A DNA stretch of 64,000 nucleotides, taken from the NCBI GenBank assembly GCA_035509615.1, contig DATJLK010000057.1:1-64000 (forward strand). Reading direction: 5' to 3'. The notes beneath the pieces were generated by a model. It ran no database searches. It was not told the DNA's origin and worked only from the letters and a program-made list of their open reading frames with translations. Below, one piece after another: positions 1 to 7,909 of this stretch (the stretch's first letter is position 1; the number at the start of each line of letters is the position of its first letter). A program made the position numbers and the translations under genes. Origin of the DNA: AP-15 sp035509615 (lineage in GTDB: Bacteria > Pseudomonadota > Alphaproteobacteria > ATCC43930 > CGMCC-115725).

Positions 1-277
1 CGCCGAGATTAGACGCGGCTTTAACCGCTCCTGATACCGTCTCAGGTATATCAAATGCCTTAAAATCAAGGAAAATACGTTTCTGACTTTTTATTAGCCG
101 TTCAAGTAAGCTGTGTAGCTCGCGATCAAGTTGTAGATGCAATCCTACCTTGTAGAAGGTAACAGCTTCGCCTAGCTGGTCAACGATTGCGAGAGCCGAG
201 CGGACGGAGTCAACGTCTAGTGCAACTATGAGTTTATCGCGCGCATTTTCCCGGGAGATTTCCGCCGTACCTGCCAT
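1..277 (-). CDS. pyrF: Orotidine 5'-phosphate decarboxylase, N-terminal part (cut by window edge)
   Basis: PyrF decarboxylates OMP to UMP, the last step of de novo pyrimidine synthesis. The first 92 codons are visible and open to the edge. They show the family's ordered motifs: LIVALDV near residue 15, FYKVG with its lysine near residue 44, and the catalytic D-x-K-x-x-D in FLDFKAFDIPETV near residue 75. The start ATG is at 277-275, preceded by a good ribosome binding site (AAGGGAG, about 7 nt upstream). Base use is unlike the rest of the window: I counted 20 G/C in the 60 bases 61-120, with AT-ending codons throughout, while neighbours are strongly GC3-biased. This suggests acquisition from another source. 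The identification is firm; the origin is inference. Confidence 0.85.
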   Translation of the reverse strand, partial: MAGTAEISRENARDKLIVALDVDSVRSALAIVDQLGEAVTFYKVGLHLQLDRELHSLLERLIKSQKRIFLDFKAFDIPETVSGAVKAASNLG

Positions 278-340
278 CAGTAATCTCCCTTCTGTTGGCA
301 GAGCGCCGCGAATGGCGGACTGTAGAGGAGCCACCTTCAA

Positions 341-547
341 GTGGCCAGCGGTTTCTCGCACGCCGAGGTCGTCAGTCCGCCGGGACGATACCATCAGGGC
401 TCAACTTCCGTTGTCGGCCGGCCGATCGTCAAAAGCGCCGATCCGGCGACGGCCGCGGCCGAGATCATCGCGCGACTGCGCACATTTATCGGCCAGGTGA
501 TGACCGAGACCTCTGGTTTCGTAACGCCGGGCCGCGCGCATTGCTGA
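341..547 (+). pseudogene. C-terminal remnant of a second pyrF-like gene
   Basis: The reading frame contains VVGRPIVKSADPATAAAEI (about 411-470), which is the phosphate-binding VVGRPI and following helix found at the extreme C-terminus of orotidine 5'-phosphate decarboxylases. The rest of the enzyme is absent: the frame is closed by a TAG at 323-325 and nothing PyrF-like precedes it. Unlike the AT-rich pyrF just to its left on the other strand, this piece has the GC-rich codon use of the host. I read it as the leftover of the ancestral host pyrF. A chance resemblance is possible because only about 30 residues match. Confidence 0.5.
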
Positions 548-614
548 TCACGCGCCTGCGTCTGGCGATCGGTGCGGACCGACCGCCCAGTCGACCGCTA
601 TGACGGAGCGTTTG

Positions 615-746
615 TTACCTGCCGATAGGCTGCGTGCCCGGTTTCAGGGCTTGGCCGCCTGCGGCTGGCCGCTTGTCTGCGCCTTTCTTTTTCTGCTTTG
701 GCTTTTTGGTTTCCCGGGTAGACCGTTTCTGCTCCTTGTTTGCCAT
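615..746 (-). CDS. Small lysine-rich protein, 43 aa
   Basis: The product begins MANKEQKRSTRETKKPK and is strongly basic, with runs of Lys and Arg over the first 27 residues and a Pro/Gly-rich tail. Short proteins starting M-x-K-E/Q-x-R-S-N/T-R-E-T-K-K-P-K recur in alphaproteobacteria as hypothetical proteins; their role is unknown to me. A strong ribosome binding site (GAGGAAGG) lies 6-7 nt before the ATG at 746, which chooses this start over longer upstream readings. It stands alone between pyrF and the amidase. Confidence 0.6.
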   Translation of the reverse strand: MANKEQKRSTRETKKPKQKKKGADKRPAAGGQALKPGTQPIGR

Positions 747-820
747 GACAACCTTCCTCGACTGACCAGTCGAATATGCGGCCCCGATCGGACGATGCAA
801 GCACGCGATCCGTGGACGTG

Positions 821-2293
821 TCAGCGCGCCGGCGGCCAGCGTTTGGCTTCGACCGCGCTGCCGGGGCCGGCAGAGATCGCGGCTAGTCGCGCTTCGAGAC
901 CGGGCGCGGGCCATCCTGTCCCCGCCGCTTCCTCGTAAGCCCGGCATGCCTGCAGAACGGCAAGATCGGCGTAGAGCGGCCCGACGACCTGGAGCCCGAC
1001 CGGCAGTCCATCGGCAAACCCGCACGGGATCGAGGCCGCGGGATTTTTCGTCAGGTTGAAGGGCGGGGTATAGGGCATCCACTTCGCATAATTGTTCGGG
1101 TTCGGCAGGTCATCCTCGCGCGGGTCGGCAAAGGCCGCCGGGGTCGGCATGGTTGGCGCCAGCAGCAGATCGTACCGGTCGAAAAACCGCCGCAAGCCCT
1201 GCCCCAGCGCCGCGCGGCGCGCCACCGCTTCGACATATTCCTCCTGCGTCACCCTCTCGCCCCGCCGGCACAGCGCCACAAGCCCCGGATCCATGACCGC
1301 CGCGGCCCCGGCCGGCAATGTCCGCAGCAGACGCCAGAAAGCGGCGAGCGCCAGGGGTTCAAAGATCCCGTTCGGCGGCTGCGCAAACGGGTCAGCCGCC
1401 TCGACCGCGGCGCCGAGGCTGCGGAACACCTCGGCCGCGCGCTCGACAGCCGCGCGCACCGCCGGCTCCGGCTCGGCCAGCCCCAAGGTCAGTGACAAAG
1501 CCACGCGCTTGCCCTTCAGCGAGCCTTCGCCGAGGTGCGGATAACATTCGACGCCATCCTCGGGCAGGCTGTACCAATCGCGCGAATCCGGCCCCTTGAT
1601 TGCGTCGAACATCAACGCCGCATCGGCGACGGTGCGGGAAATCGGCCCGACATGCGCCACATCGCCAAATGCCGACGCCGGATAGGCCGCTACCCGGCCA
1701 AAGGTGGGCTTCAACCCGAAGACGCCACAAAACGACGCCGGGATGCGGATCGAGCCGCCGGCGTCGGTGCCGACCGCCAACGGCGAGATGCCGGCCAGTA
1801 CCGCGACGGCACTGCCGCCGCTGCTGCCGCCCGGGCTGCGCTGGAGATCCCATGGATTGCGGGTGACCCCGGAGAGCGGCGAGTCGGTCACCGGCTTCCA
1901 GCCGAATTCGGGCGTAGTCGTCTTGCCGAACAGCAACGCGCCCTGCGCGCGCAGTCGTGCGGTCACCGGCGCATCCTCGTCCCAGGGCTGGTTCGGGTCG
2001 ATCGTTCGCGAACCGACGAGCCGCGGCCAGCCCGCGGTCAACACCGTGTCCTTGATTGCCACCGGGATGCCGTCGAGCAGGCCCGCGGGTTCGCCGCGTT
2101 GCCAGCGTGCCTCGGCGGCGCGCGCCTGCGTCATCGCCGCTTCAGGATCGTACAGCACAAAAGCGTTGAACGCCGGCTCAAAGCGTTCGATCCGGCGCAA
2201 CGTTTCGCTCGTCACCTCGACCGGCGACAATTTCTTTTCGCGATAGAGCGCGAGCAGCCGCGTTGCCGGCAAAAACGCGATCTCGTCAGTCAT
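821..2293 (-). CDS. Amidase (amidase-signature family)
   Basis: This 490-aa protein hydrolyses an unidentified amide. It has the complete Ser-cisSer-Lys triad of the amidase-signature family: Lys81 in VAIKD, the GGSSGGS loop at 155-161 (cis-serine about 157) and the nucleophile Ser181 in TDAGGSIRIP. Length is typical of GatA-like and aryl-acylamidase members. No gatB or gatC neighbours are present, so it is not the tRNA amidotransferase subunit; the DGIPVAIKD and ASFCG context fits a catabolic amidase. No signal peptide is seen. It lies just downstream of the dehydrogenase on the same strand (15 nt gap), probably co-transcribed. The substrate cannot be told from sequence. Confidence 0.9.
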   Translation of the reverse strand: MTDEIAFLPATRLLALYREKKLSPVEVTSETLRRIERFEPAFNAFVLYDPEAAMTQARAAEARWQRGEPAGLLDGIPVAIKDTVLTAGWPRLVGSRTIDPNQPWDEDAPVTARLRAQGALLFGKTTTPEFGWKPVTDSPLSGVTRNPWDLQRSPGGSSGGSAVAVLAGISPLAVGTDAGGSIRIPASFCGVFGLKPTFGRVAAYPASAFGDVAHVGPISRTVADAALMFDAIKGPDSRDWYSLPEDGVECYPHLGEGSLKGKRVALSLTLGLAEPEPAVRAAVERAAEVFRSLGAAVEAADPFAQPPNGIFEPLALAAFWRLLRTLPAGAAAVMDPGLVALCRRGERVTQEEYVEAVARRAALGQGLRRFFDRYDLLLAPTMPTPAAFADPREDDLPNPNNYAKWMPYTPPFNLTKNPAASIPCGFADGLPVGLQVVGPLYADLAVLQACRAYEEAAGTGWPAPGLEARLAAISAGPGSAVEAKRWPPAR

Positions 2294-2308
2294 GGTGCTC
2301 CTTCCCGC

Positions 2309-3304
2309 TCAACGGCCGGCGACGACCACATTGATCAACGGCTCGCCGCGCATAAAGCGGTTCAGATTTTCCGCCACTTCATCCCATCGCCGGCGGACCA
2401 TTCCGGTGGTCCAGCCGGAATTGTGCGGCGTGACGATCACGTTTGGCAGTTCGTGGAACGGATAGCGGGAGCCGCGTCGATTGGGCTCGGTCGCATTCGG
2501 GTATTGCCACCACACATCGATCGCCGCACCGGCGAGCCTGCGGTCGCGCAACGCCGCATAGAGCGGTTCCTCATCGACCACCGGCCCGCGCGCGATGTTG
2601 ATCAAAAACGCCGTCGGCTTGATCAGCGCCAGCCGCCGGGCGTCGATCAGACCGGTGGTTTCGGGGCCGAGGGCGGTGCACAGCGCTACCGTGTCGCAAT
2701 GTGGCAGCATCCGGTCGAGTTCGTTGAGCCGGTAGACCTGCTCGACACCGTCCTCGGCCGGACGCGGCGTGCGGTTGGCGGCGAGGATATGGCAGCCGAA
2801 CGGGCGGGCCCGGCGTGCCACCTCGCGCCCGACCCGGCCGTACCCGACGATGCCGAGGGTCGAGCCGCGCACCTCGCCGTGCGGCGCTCCGCTCTCGACC
2901 CAGCTCGTGCGCCACGACGCATGATCCCGGAATTCGGCGGCGATCTGGAACAGCCGGTGATGCAGCGCCAGCATTGTCATGACGATATATTCGGCGATCG
3001 CGGTCTCGTGGCCAAAGGCATTGCACACCGCGACCCCAGCCGGCAGTGCCGCCAGATCAAAGAGATCGACGCCGGTCGCGACCGACTGCACGAGCCTGAC
3101 CCGCGGCGCCGATCCATAATCGGCCCGCCAGTGATTGCTGACGAGGATGTCGGCCTCGGCCGCCGCCGCCGGCAACCGCGCCCGATCGATCGGGTCGCCC
3201 AGGACCTCCACCTCGAGCGCGGGCGGCAGTTGCGCCTCGATCCCCTCTGCCGTATCGGCGGCGACCCCGCCAAGAAACAGTGCTTTCACGAGCCGTTCCT
3301 GCAT
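2309..3304 (-). CDS. D-isomer 2-hydroxyacid dehydrogenase family protein
   Basis: An NAD(P)-dependent oxidoreductase of the D-2-hydroxyacid dehydrogenase family. It has the Rossmann motif LGIVGYGRVGREVA near residues 150-163, INIARGPVVDE near 230 and the catalytic TPHNSGW histidine near 295. The family includes phosphoglycerate, hydroxypyruvate and glyoxylate reductases; the substrate here is unknown. There are three candidate starts: TTG at 3316, ATG at 3304 and GTG at 3289, the last with AGGAACG 6 nt upstream. I give the ATG as a compromise, but the GTG (first residues MKALFLGG) is equally credible. It probably shares a transcript with the amidase. Confidence 0.85.
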   Translation of the reverse strand: MQERLVKALFLGGVAADTAEGIEAQLPPALEVEVLGDPIDRARLPAAAAEADILVSNHWRADYGSAPRVRLVQSVATGVDLFDLAALPAGVAVCNAFGHETAIAEYIVMTMLALHHRLFQIAAEFRDHASWRTSWVESGAPHGEVRGSTLGIVGYGRVGREVARRARPFGCHILAANRTPRPAEDGVEQVYRLNELDRMLPHCDTVALCTALGPETTGLIDARRLALIKPTAFLINIARGPVVDEEPLYAALRDRRLAGAAIDVWWQYPNATEPNRRGSRYPFHELPNVIVTPHNSGWTTGMVRRRWDEVAENLNRFMRGEPLINVVVAGR

Positions 3305-3382
3305 TGCCTTACACAATCATCAGATTATGCGCCGAACTCAATCACGAGAAGCATTTGCGCCGGTATGCCCGGGCGAGGAGCG

Positions 3383-3411
3383 TTGATCGCGGTAAGGAAT
3401 TTCCTTACATT
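3383..3411 (+). promoter_or_regulatory. Toxin-antitoxin promoter with palindromic operator
   Basis: A perfect 8-bp inverted repeat, GTAAGGAA-T-TTCCTTAC, occupies 3392-3408. It sits inside the 17-nt spacer of a plausible sigma-70 promoter: TTGATC at 3383-3388 and TACATT at 3406-3411. The antitoxin start is 30 nt downstream. Antitoxins of the AbrB/MazE type usually autorepress from such palindromes; that step is inference. Confidence 0.55.
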
Positions 3412-3440
3412 GCTGACAGCCCAATTACAGGAAAACCCGC

Positions 3441-3656
3441 GTGATTACCAGCAAGGTGACTAGCAAGGCGCAGACCACGATACCGGCTCCGGTGCGAACA
3501 GCGCTGCATCTCCGGGCGGGGGACGAACTTCTCTATAGCATTGAGGGCGACCGCGTCATCTTGACCAAGGCTGATCGCGCAGCGGTGGACGACCCGTTTG
3601 CGACTTTTGACGAGTGGGCTTCGGATGCCGACCGGCAAGCATATGCCGACCTTTGA
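3441..3656 (+). CDS. AbrB/MazE-type antitoxin
   Basis: A 71-aa protein with the SpoVT/AbrB swapped-hairpin domain in residues 1-45: MITSKVTSKAQTTIP, then VRTALHLRAGDEL and a GDRVILTK strand. The acidic C-terminal tail (residues 48-71, DDPFATFDEWASDAD) is typical of the toxin-binding segment. The start is GTG with AGGAAA 8 nt upstream. Its last 14 nt overlap the toxin gene, so the pair is translationally coupled. It is expected to bind DNA at the palindrome upstream and to neutralise the toxin. Confidence 0.85.
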   Translation: MITSKVTSKAQTTIPAPVRTALHLRAGDELLYSIEGDRVILTKADRAAVDDPFATFDEWASDADRQAYADL

Positions 3657-3996
3657 GCCCTGGGACGTCGTCAGGGTCCCGTTTCCCTACACCGATCGGC
3701 CAGTACGTCAGCGGCGTCCCGCTTTGGTACTCGCCGCGGGCGATCTAGAAACCAGGCACGGCTTATTGTGGGTGGTGATGATTACCAGTGCCGCGCATCG
3801 AGGTTGGCCGGGCGATGTTCCGATTTCGGATCCGGATGCCTCCGGATTGCCAGCGCCGTCGATAGTCCGGCCGGCAAAACTTGCGACCATCGATGCCGAC
3901 GATGCCGGTAAGCTCGGGCGATTACCGACTGACGATCGCGAGGGGGTCCGTAACTATCTGAGAGAGCGGCTGAGCTTTCTGCGACCTGGCCAATAA
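3643..3996 (+). CDS. MazF/PemK-like toxin (endoribonuclease family)
   Basis: A 117-aa protein starting MPTFEPWDVVRVPFPYTD, matching the first strand of the MazF/PemK (CcdB-fold) toxins. It is followed by RQRRPALVLAA, a VVMITSA strand and SIVRPAKLATID near residue 80. Family members cleave mRNA or tRNA at short sequences. I chose the ATG at 3643, which overlaps the antitoxin stop, because longer frames add a non-conserved N-terminus. It is convergent with yejB with only 21 nt between stops, exactly where yejE would be expected. Confidence 0.8.
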   Translation: MPTFEPWDVVRVPFPYTDRPVRQRRPALVLAAGDLETRHGLLWVVMITSAAHRGWPGDVPISDPDASGLPAPSIVRPAKLATIDADDAGKLGRLPTDDREGVRNYLRERLSFLRPGQ

Positions 3997-4017
3997 CCGA
4001 TGCTGAGGACGGCCGGA

Positions 4018-5115
4018 TCACGCGCGGCGAGTGGCGAAATCGATGCGCGGGTCGATCAGCATATAAGTGAGATCGCTGACCAGCTTCAGAGCCAGCCCGA
4101 CCAAGGTATAGACGTAGAGCGTGGCAAACATGATCGGGTAATCGCGGTTGATCGCCGCCTCGAAGCCCAACAGACCAAGCCCGTCCAAAGAAAAAATGAC
4201 TTCTATCAACAACGAACCGGTAAACAGAATCCCGACCAACGCCGCCGGAAACCCGGCGACGACCAACAGCATCGCATTCCTGAACACATGGCCATAGAGT
4301 ACGCGGCGCTCGCTCAGTCCTTTGGCGCGCGCGGTCAGCACGTATTGCTTGTTGACCTCATCGAGAAAGCAGTTCTTGGTCAGCATCGTCAAGGTGGCAA
4401 AGCCGGAGATCACCAAAGCGGTGATCGGCAAGGCGATGTGCCAGAAATAGTCGGCGATCCGCATCGGCCACGACAATGAAGCCCAATTGTCGCTGACGAG
4501 CCCGCGCAACGGGAAAATCGAGAGATAGCTGCCGCCGGCGAACAACACGATCAGCAATACCGCAAACAGAAAACTCGGCACCGCATAGCCGACGATGATG
4601 ACGGCACTGCTCCATACGTCGAACCGGCTGCCGTCGCGCACCGCCTTTCTGATGCCGAGCGGGATCGAGACCAGGTAAGTGATCAGGGTCGTCCACAACC
4701 CGATCGAGATCGACACCGGCAGTTTGGACTTGATCAGATCGATGACGCGCTGGTCGCGGAAAAAGCTCTTGCCAAAGTTGAAGGTCAGGTAATTGCGCAT
4801 CATCAGGACAAACCGGGTCAACGGCGGCTTGTCAAAGCCGTATTGCTTTTCGAGCTCCTTGATCAGCGCCGGGTCGAGACCGCGGGCGCCCCGATAGCGC
4901 GAGTTCATCGCCGCGCTGGCGGCGGTCGACATCTTGATTTCGCCGGTGCCGCCACTGACGCGCTCGGTCGCACTGACGCCCTCGCCTTTGAGCTTTGCGA
5001 TCATCTGCTCGACCGGGCCGCCGGGAGCCGCCTGCACAATCACGAAATTGACAACCATGATCGCAAACAAGGTTGGGATGATCAGCAGGATCCGCCGCGT
5101 CGCATAGGCGATCAT
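4018..5115 (-). CDS. yejB: Peptide ABC transporter inner-membrane permease YejB
   Basis: A 365-aa binding-protein-dependent permease of the DppB/OppB type, closest to YejB. It starts MIAYATRRILLIIPTLFAIM and carries the large periplasmic insert after TM1 (GPVEQMIAKLKGEG) that is characteristic of YejB. It also has the EAA-type loop (LTARAKGLSERRVL near 265) and the C-terminal IDPRIDFATR. It should pair with YejE as the pore for oligopeptides or microcin C-like compounds. It is complete and follows yejA on the same strand. The second permease and the ATPase (yejE, yejF), which normally come next, are absent; the TA module lies there instead. Confidence 0.9.
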   Translation of the reverse strand: MIAYATRRILLIIPTLFAIMVVNFVIVQAAPGGPVEQMIAKLKGEGVSATERVSGGTGEIKMSTAASAAMNSRYRGARGLDPALIKELEKQYGFDKPPLTRFVLMMRNYLTFNFGKSFFRDQRVIDLIKSKLPVSISIGLWTTLITYLVSIPLGIRKAVRDGSRFDVWSSAVIIVGYAVPSFLFAVLLIVLFAGGSYLSIFPLRGLVSDNWASLSWPMRIADYFWHIALPITALVISGFATLTMLTKNCFLDEVNKQYVLTARAKGLSERRVLYGHVFRNAMLLVVAGFPAALVGILFTGSLLIEVIFSLDGLGLLGFEAAINRDYPIMFATLYVYTLVGLALKLVSDLTYMLIDPRIDFATRRA

Positions 5116-5131
5116 CGCCTATCCAACCCAT

Positions 5132-5222
5132 CGTCATTGCCACGATCGCCGGCGCGACAAAGCATTCCCGATGACCTCGCGCGCACCCCGCCCGGGATTG
5201 CTTCGCTGCGCTCGCAATGACG
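5132..5222. repeat. Palindromic intergenic repeat with HCERSEAI-type core
   Basis: The 91-bp element begins CGTCATTGC and ends GCAATGACG (perfect 9-bp terminal inverted repeats). Read on the minus strand it contains TCATTGCGAGCGCAGCGAAG, whose translation RHCERSEAIP is a familiar spurious peptide in alphaproteobacterial genomes. It fills almost the whole 118-nt gap between yejA and yejB and probably forms a stem-loop in their shared transcript. Confidence 0.7.
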
Positions 5223-5233
5223 AATTCCAGGGG

Positions 5234-7066
5234 TCATTGCTTGGTCGTCTCGCTCGATTTTTTGGCTTCGACCGATTTTTCGGCGGCGGGATCGACCCAC
5301 CAGGTATCAAGCCCGAGAGCGTATTTGGGCGATATCGCCGGGCGGCGGAACTTGTCCCAGTAAGCGACGCGGTATGCCGCCAAATGAAAATTCGGGATCA
5401 CGTAGTAGCCGTATTGCAGCACCCGATCGAGTGCCCGGGTGTGGGCGACAAGGCTCGGCCGATCCGGCGCCTGGATCAGTTCTTCGACCAGCGCATCGAC
5501 GACTTTGTTCTTGATGCCGAGGACGTTGCGGCTTCCCTGCTCATCGGCTGCCTGGGAGCCCCAATATTCGCGCTGTTCGTTGCCGGGCGACAATGATTCC
5601 GGAAACAGCACGACCGTCATGTCGTAGTCAAAAGTATCCATTCGTCTTTCGTATTGCGCCGGATCGACGGTGCGCACCCGTGCGGTAATCCCCATCCGCT
5701 TCAGATTGTCGGCGAAAGGCAGCACGATCCGCTCGAATTGCGGATTGTCGAGCAGGATCTCGAATTCGAAAGGCTGGCCGGTCGTAGCATTGACCAGCTT
5801 TTCGTCCTTGAAGGTCCATCCCGCCGCCATCAGCAGTTTCAATGCCTTGCGCAGCCCGTCGCGAATATTGCCCGAGCCGTCGTATTTTGGGGGATCGTAT
5901 TCGGTCGTGAACACCTGATCGGGAATCCGGCCCTTGAACTGATCGAGGATCTGTAATTCCCGGCCCTGCGGCACGCCGGTCGCCGCCAGTTCCGAATTGT
6001 CGAAATAGCTGCGGGTGCGCTGATAGGCGCCGTAAAACAGGTTCTTGTTCGACCATTCAAAATCAAAAGCATAAGCCAACGCCTGGCGGACCCGTGGATC
6101 CTGGAAGATCGGCCGGCGCAGATTGTAGCCAAACCCTTGCATGCCGCTCGGCAAGCTGTTGGGGATCTGTTCCTTTTTGATCAGGCCGTCGCGCAAGGCC
6201 GGGCAGTCATAGCCGGTCGCCCAATCCTTTGATGAATTTTCATTGCGCAAATCGTATTGGCCGGCTTTGAAAGCTTCGAGCGCGATCGTCGCATCACGGT
6301 AATAGTCGTAGCGGATCGTATCGAAGTTGTATCGTCCCTTGTTGACCGGGAGGTTGGCACCCCAATAATCTCTGACCCGGCTATAGGTAATCGATCGGCC
6401 GGGGTCGATCGCTTTGATCGTGTATGGCCCGCTACCGAGCGGCGGGGTCAGCGTCGTCTTTTCGAAATCCCGGCCGGACCAATACGCCTTCGACAGCACC
6501 GGCATCTGGCCGAGGATCTGCGGCAATTCGCGATTTTTCGCCGATTTAAAATAAAACCGCACGCCGCGCTCGCCTTCCGGCACGACCCTGGTCACGTCGC
6601 CATAATATTCGCGATAGGCGGGCAACCCCTTCTTTTGCAGTGTCTCAAAGGTCCAGATCACATCCGCCGGGGTCATTGGCGTGCCGTCATGGAACCGCGC
6701 TTGCTTGCGCAGGGTGTAGAGCACCGACAATTTGTCGGGGGCAAGATCGATCGTCTCGGCGACGAGCCCGTACTCGCTCGCCGGTTCGTCTTCGGACGAG
6801 GCCGACAAGGTGTCAAAGATCAGGCTGATCCCATCCGCCGGGACGCCGTTGATGACAAACGGGTTCAACGTGTCAAAGGTGCCGATCGCCGAATACCGCA
6901 TCGTGCCGCCCTTTGGCGCCTGCGGGTTGGTATAGTCGAAATGCGTAAACCCCGGCTTATATTTCAGGTCGCCAAACAGCGACATGCCCTCGCTTGGCGC
7001 CGCCTGGGCGCCCGCCGCCGAGACCAGTAAAACGACCGCGGCCGCAAATGCCGATGCTCGACCCAT
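5234..7066 (-). CDS. yejA: Periplasmic peptide-binding protein YejA
   Basis: A 610-aa extracellular solute-binding protein of family 5. It has a clear signal peptide (hydrophobic residues 5-22, ending AGAQAAPSEG). Next comes the YejA-typical GMSLFGDLKYKPGFTHFDY segment, the family-5 motif TLRKQARFHDGTPMTPADV near 140, and RRPIFQDPRVRQALAYAFD near 320. It captures peptides in the periplasm and delivers them to YejB/YejE. Length matches E. coli YejA. It is first in the operon, ahead of yejB. Confidence 0.9.
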   Translation of the reverse strand: MGRASAFAAAVVLLVSAAGAQAAPSEGMSLFGDLKYKPGFTHFDYTNPQAPKGGTMRYSAIGTFDTLNPFVINGVPADGISLIFDTLSASSEDEPASEYGLVAETIDLAPDKLSVLYTLRKQARFHDGTPMTPADVIWTFETLQKKGLPAYREYYGDVTRVVPEGERGVRFYFKSAKNRELPQILGQMPVLSKAYWSGRDFEKTTLTPPLGSGPYTIKAIDPGRSITYSRVRDYWGANLPVNKGRYNFDTIRYDYYRDATIALEAFKAGQYDLRNENSSKDWATGYDCPALRDGLIKKEQIPNSLPSGMQGFGYNLRRPIFQDPRVRQALAYAFDFEWSNKNLFYGAYQRTRSYFDNSELAATGVPQGRELQILDQFKGRIPDQVFTTEYDPPKYDGSGNIRDGLRKALKLLMAAGWTFKDEKLVNATTGQPFEFEILLDNPQFERIVLPFADNLKRMGITARVRTVDPAQYERRMDTFDYDMTVVLFPESLSPGNEQREYWGSQAADEQGSRNVLGIKNKVVDALVEELIQAPDRPSLVAHTRALDRVLQYGYYVIPNFHLAAYRVAYWDKFRRPAISPKYALGLDTWWVDPAAEKSVEAKKSSETTKQ

Positions 7067-7096
7067 GCCTTTGTCCCTTATGGCCTGATGCGTTGT

Positions 7097-7876
7097 TCAG
7101 CTGCCGAGAAGCGTCAATGCCGCCGCGTGCACCCGCCGGTCGCCGGCGGCAACAATGCGGCCGTCGGAGCCGAGTCCTAATTTGTCGCCACGCCAATCGG
7201 TGGCGATGCCGCCCGCCCCTTCGACGATCGGGATCATCGCGCTAAAATCATAGGGCTTGAGGCTGGCTTCGATGACAATGTCGATGAACCCGGCGGCGAG
7301 CAGACCATAGGCGTAGCAATCGGCGCCAAACCGGGTCAGCTTGGCGGCTGCGGAAACCCGCGCGAAAGCCGCCGCGTCAGCGCCGTGAAACATGTCGGGC
7401 GTGGTCGCAAACAGCGTAGCAGCGGCCAGTTCCGGACACCCACGGCAGCGGATCGGTGCGCCGTTCAGCGTGGTGGCGCGTCCCTCGGCGCCGAGCCAGC
7501 GCTCGCGCAGGACCGGCTGGTCGATGACGCCGAGGATCGGCCGGCCACCGCGTGTCAGCGCAATCAACGTTCCAAACAACGGCACGCCGCTGATAAAGGA
7601 TTTGGTCCCGTCGATCGGGTCGAGCACCCAGACGAATTCGGCGTCATCGCGCAACCGGCCCAGCTCCTCACCGATGATCCCATGGGCGGGAAGACGGGCT
7701 TCGATGATGCTGCGCATTGCCTGTTCGGCGGCGCGATCAGCAACAGTTACCGGGGTTAAATCAGGTTTGTCGTCGATCTTGAGCGCGGTGCGGAAATACG
7801 GCCTGATCACCGTACCGGCGGTGTCGGCCAAGCGGGTCGCCAGCTCTACATAGGTATCGATTTCGGACAGCGCCAC
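7097..7876 (-). CDS. hisN: Histidinol-phosphatase, inositol-monophosphatase type
   Basis: A 259-aa Mg-dependent phosphatase of the IMPase fold. It shows the metal ligands in order: EE in GIIGEELG (about residue 70), DPIDGTKSF (about 86-94) and the C-terminal KPYDFSAMIPIVEGAGG (about 210). The DPIDGTKSFISG form and the length match the HisN group of actinobacteria and alphaproteobacteria, which dephosphorylates histidinol phosphate in histidine synthesis. A broader inositol- or sugar-phosphatase role cannot be excluded. It lies between cycM and yejA on the same strand. Confidence 0.8.
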   Translation of the reverse strand: MALSEIDTYVELATRLADTAGTVIRPYFRTALKIDDKPDLTPVTVADRAAEQAMRSIIEARLPAHGIIGEELGRLRDDAEFVWVLDPIDGTKSFISGVPLFGTLIALTRGGRPILGVIDQPVLRERWLGAEGRATTLNGAPIRCRGCPELAAATLFATTPDMFHGADAAAFARVSAAAKLTRFGADCYAYGLLAAGFIDIVIEASLKPYDFSAMIPIVEGAGGIATDWRGDKLGLGSDGRIVAAGDRRVHAAALTLLGS

Positions 7877-7909
7877 TCACCCTTGATTGGCAGAGGCTAT
7901 TGACTGGAG

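Noticed and set aside
1535..3463. A 642-codon open frame on the plus strand
   Set aside because: It is antisense to the amidase and dehydrogenase, both with full family motifs. Long antisense frames are expected in GC-rich DNA, and its translation is Arg/Asp-rich without recognisable domains.
4000..4479. Frames on the plus strand across yejB and yejA (such as 4000-4479, 6257-7030)
   Set aside because: They are antisense to well-defined transporter genes and have no motifs.
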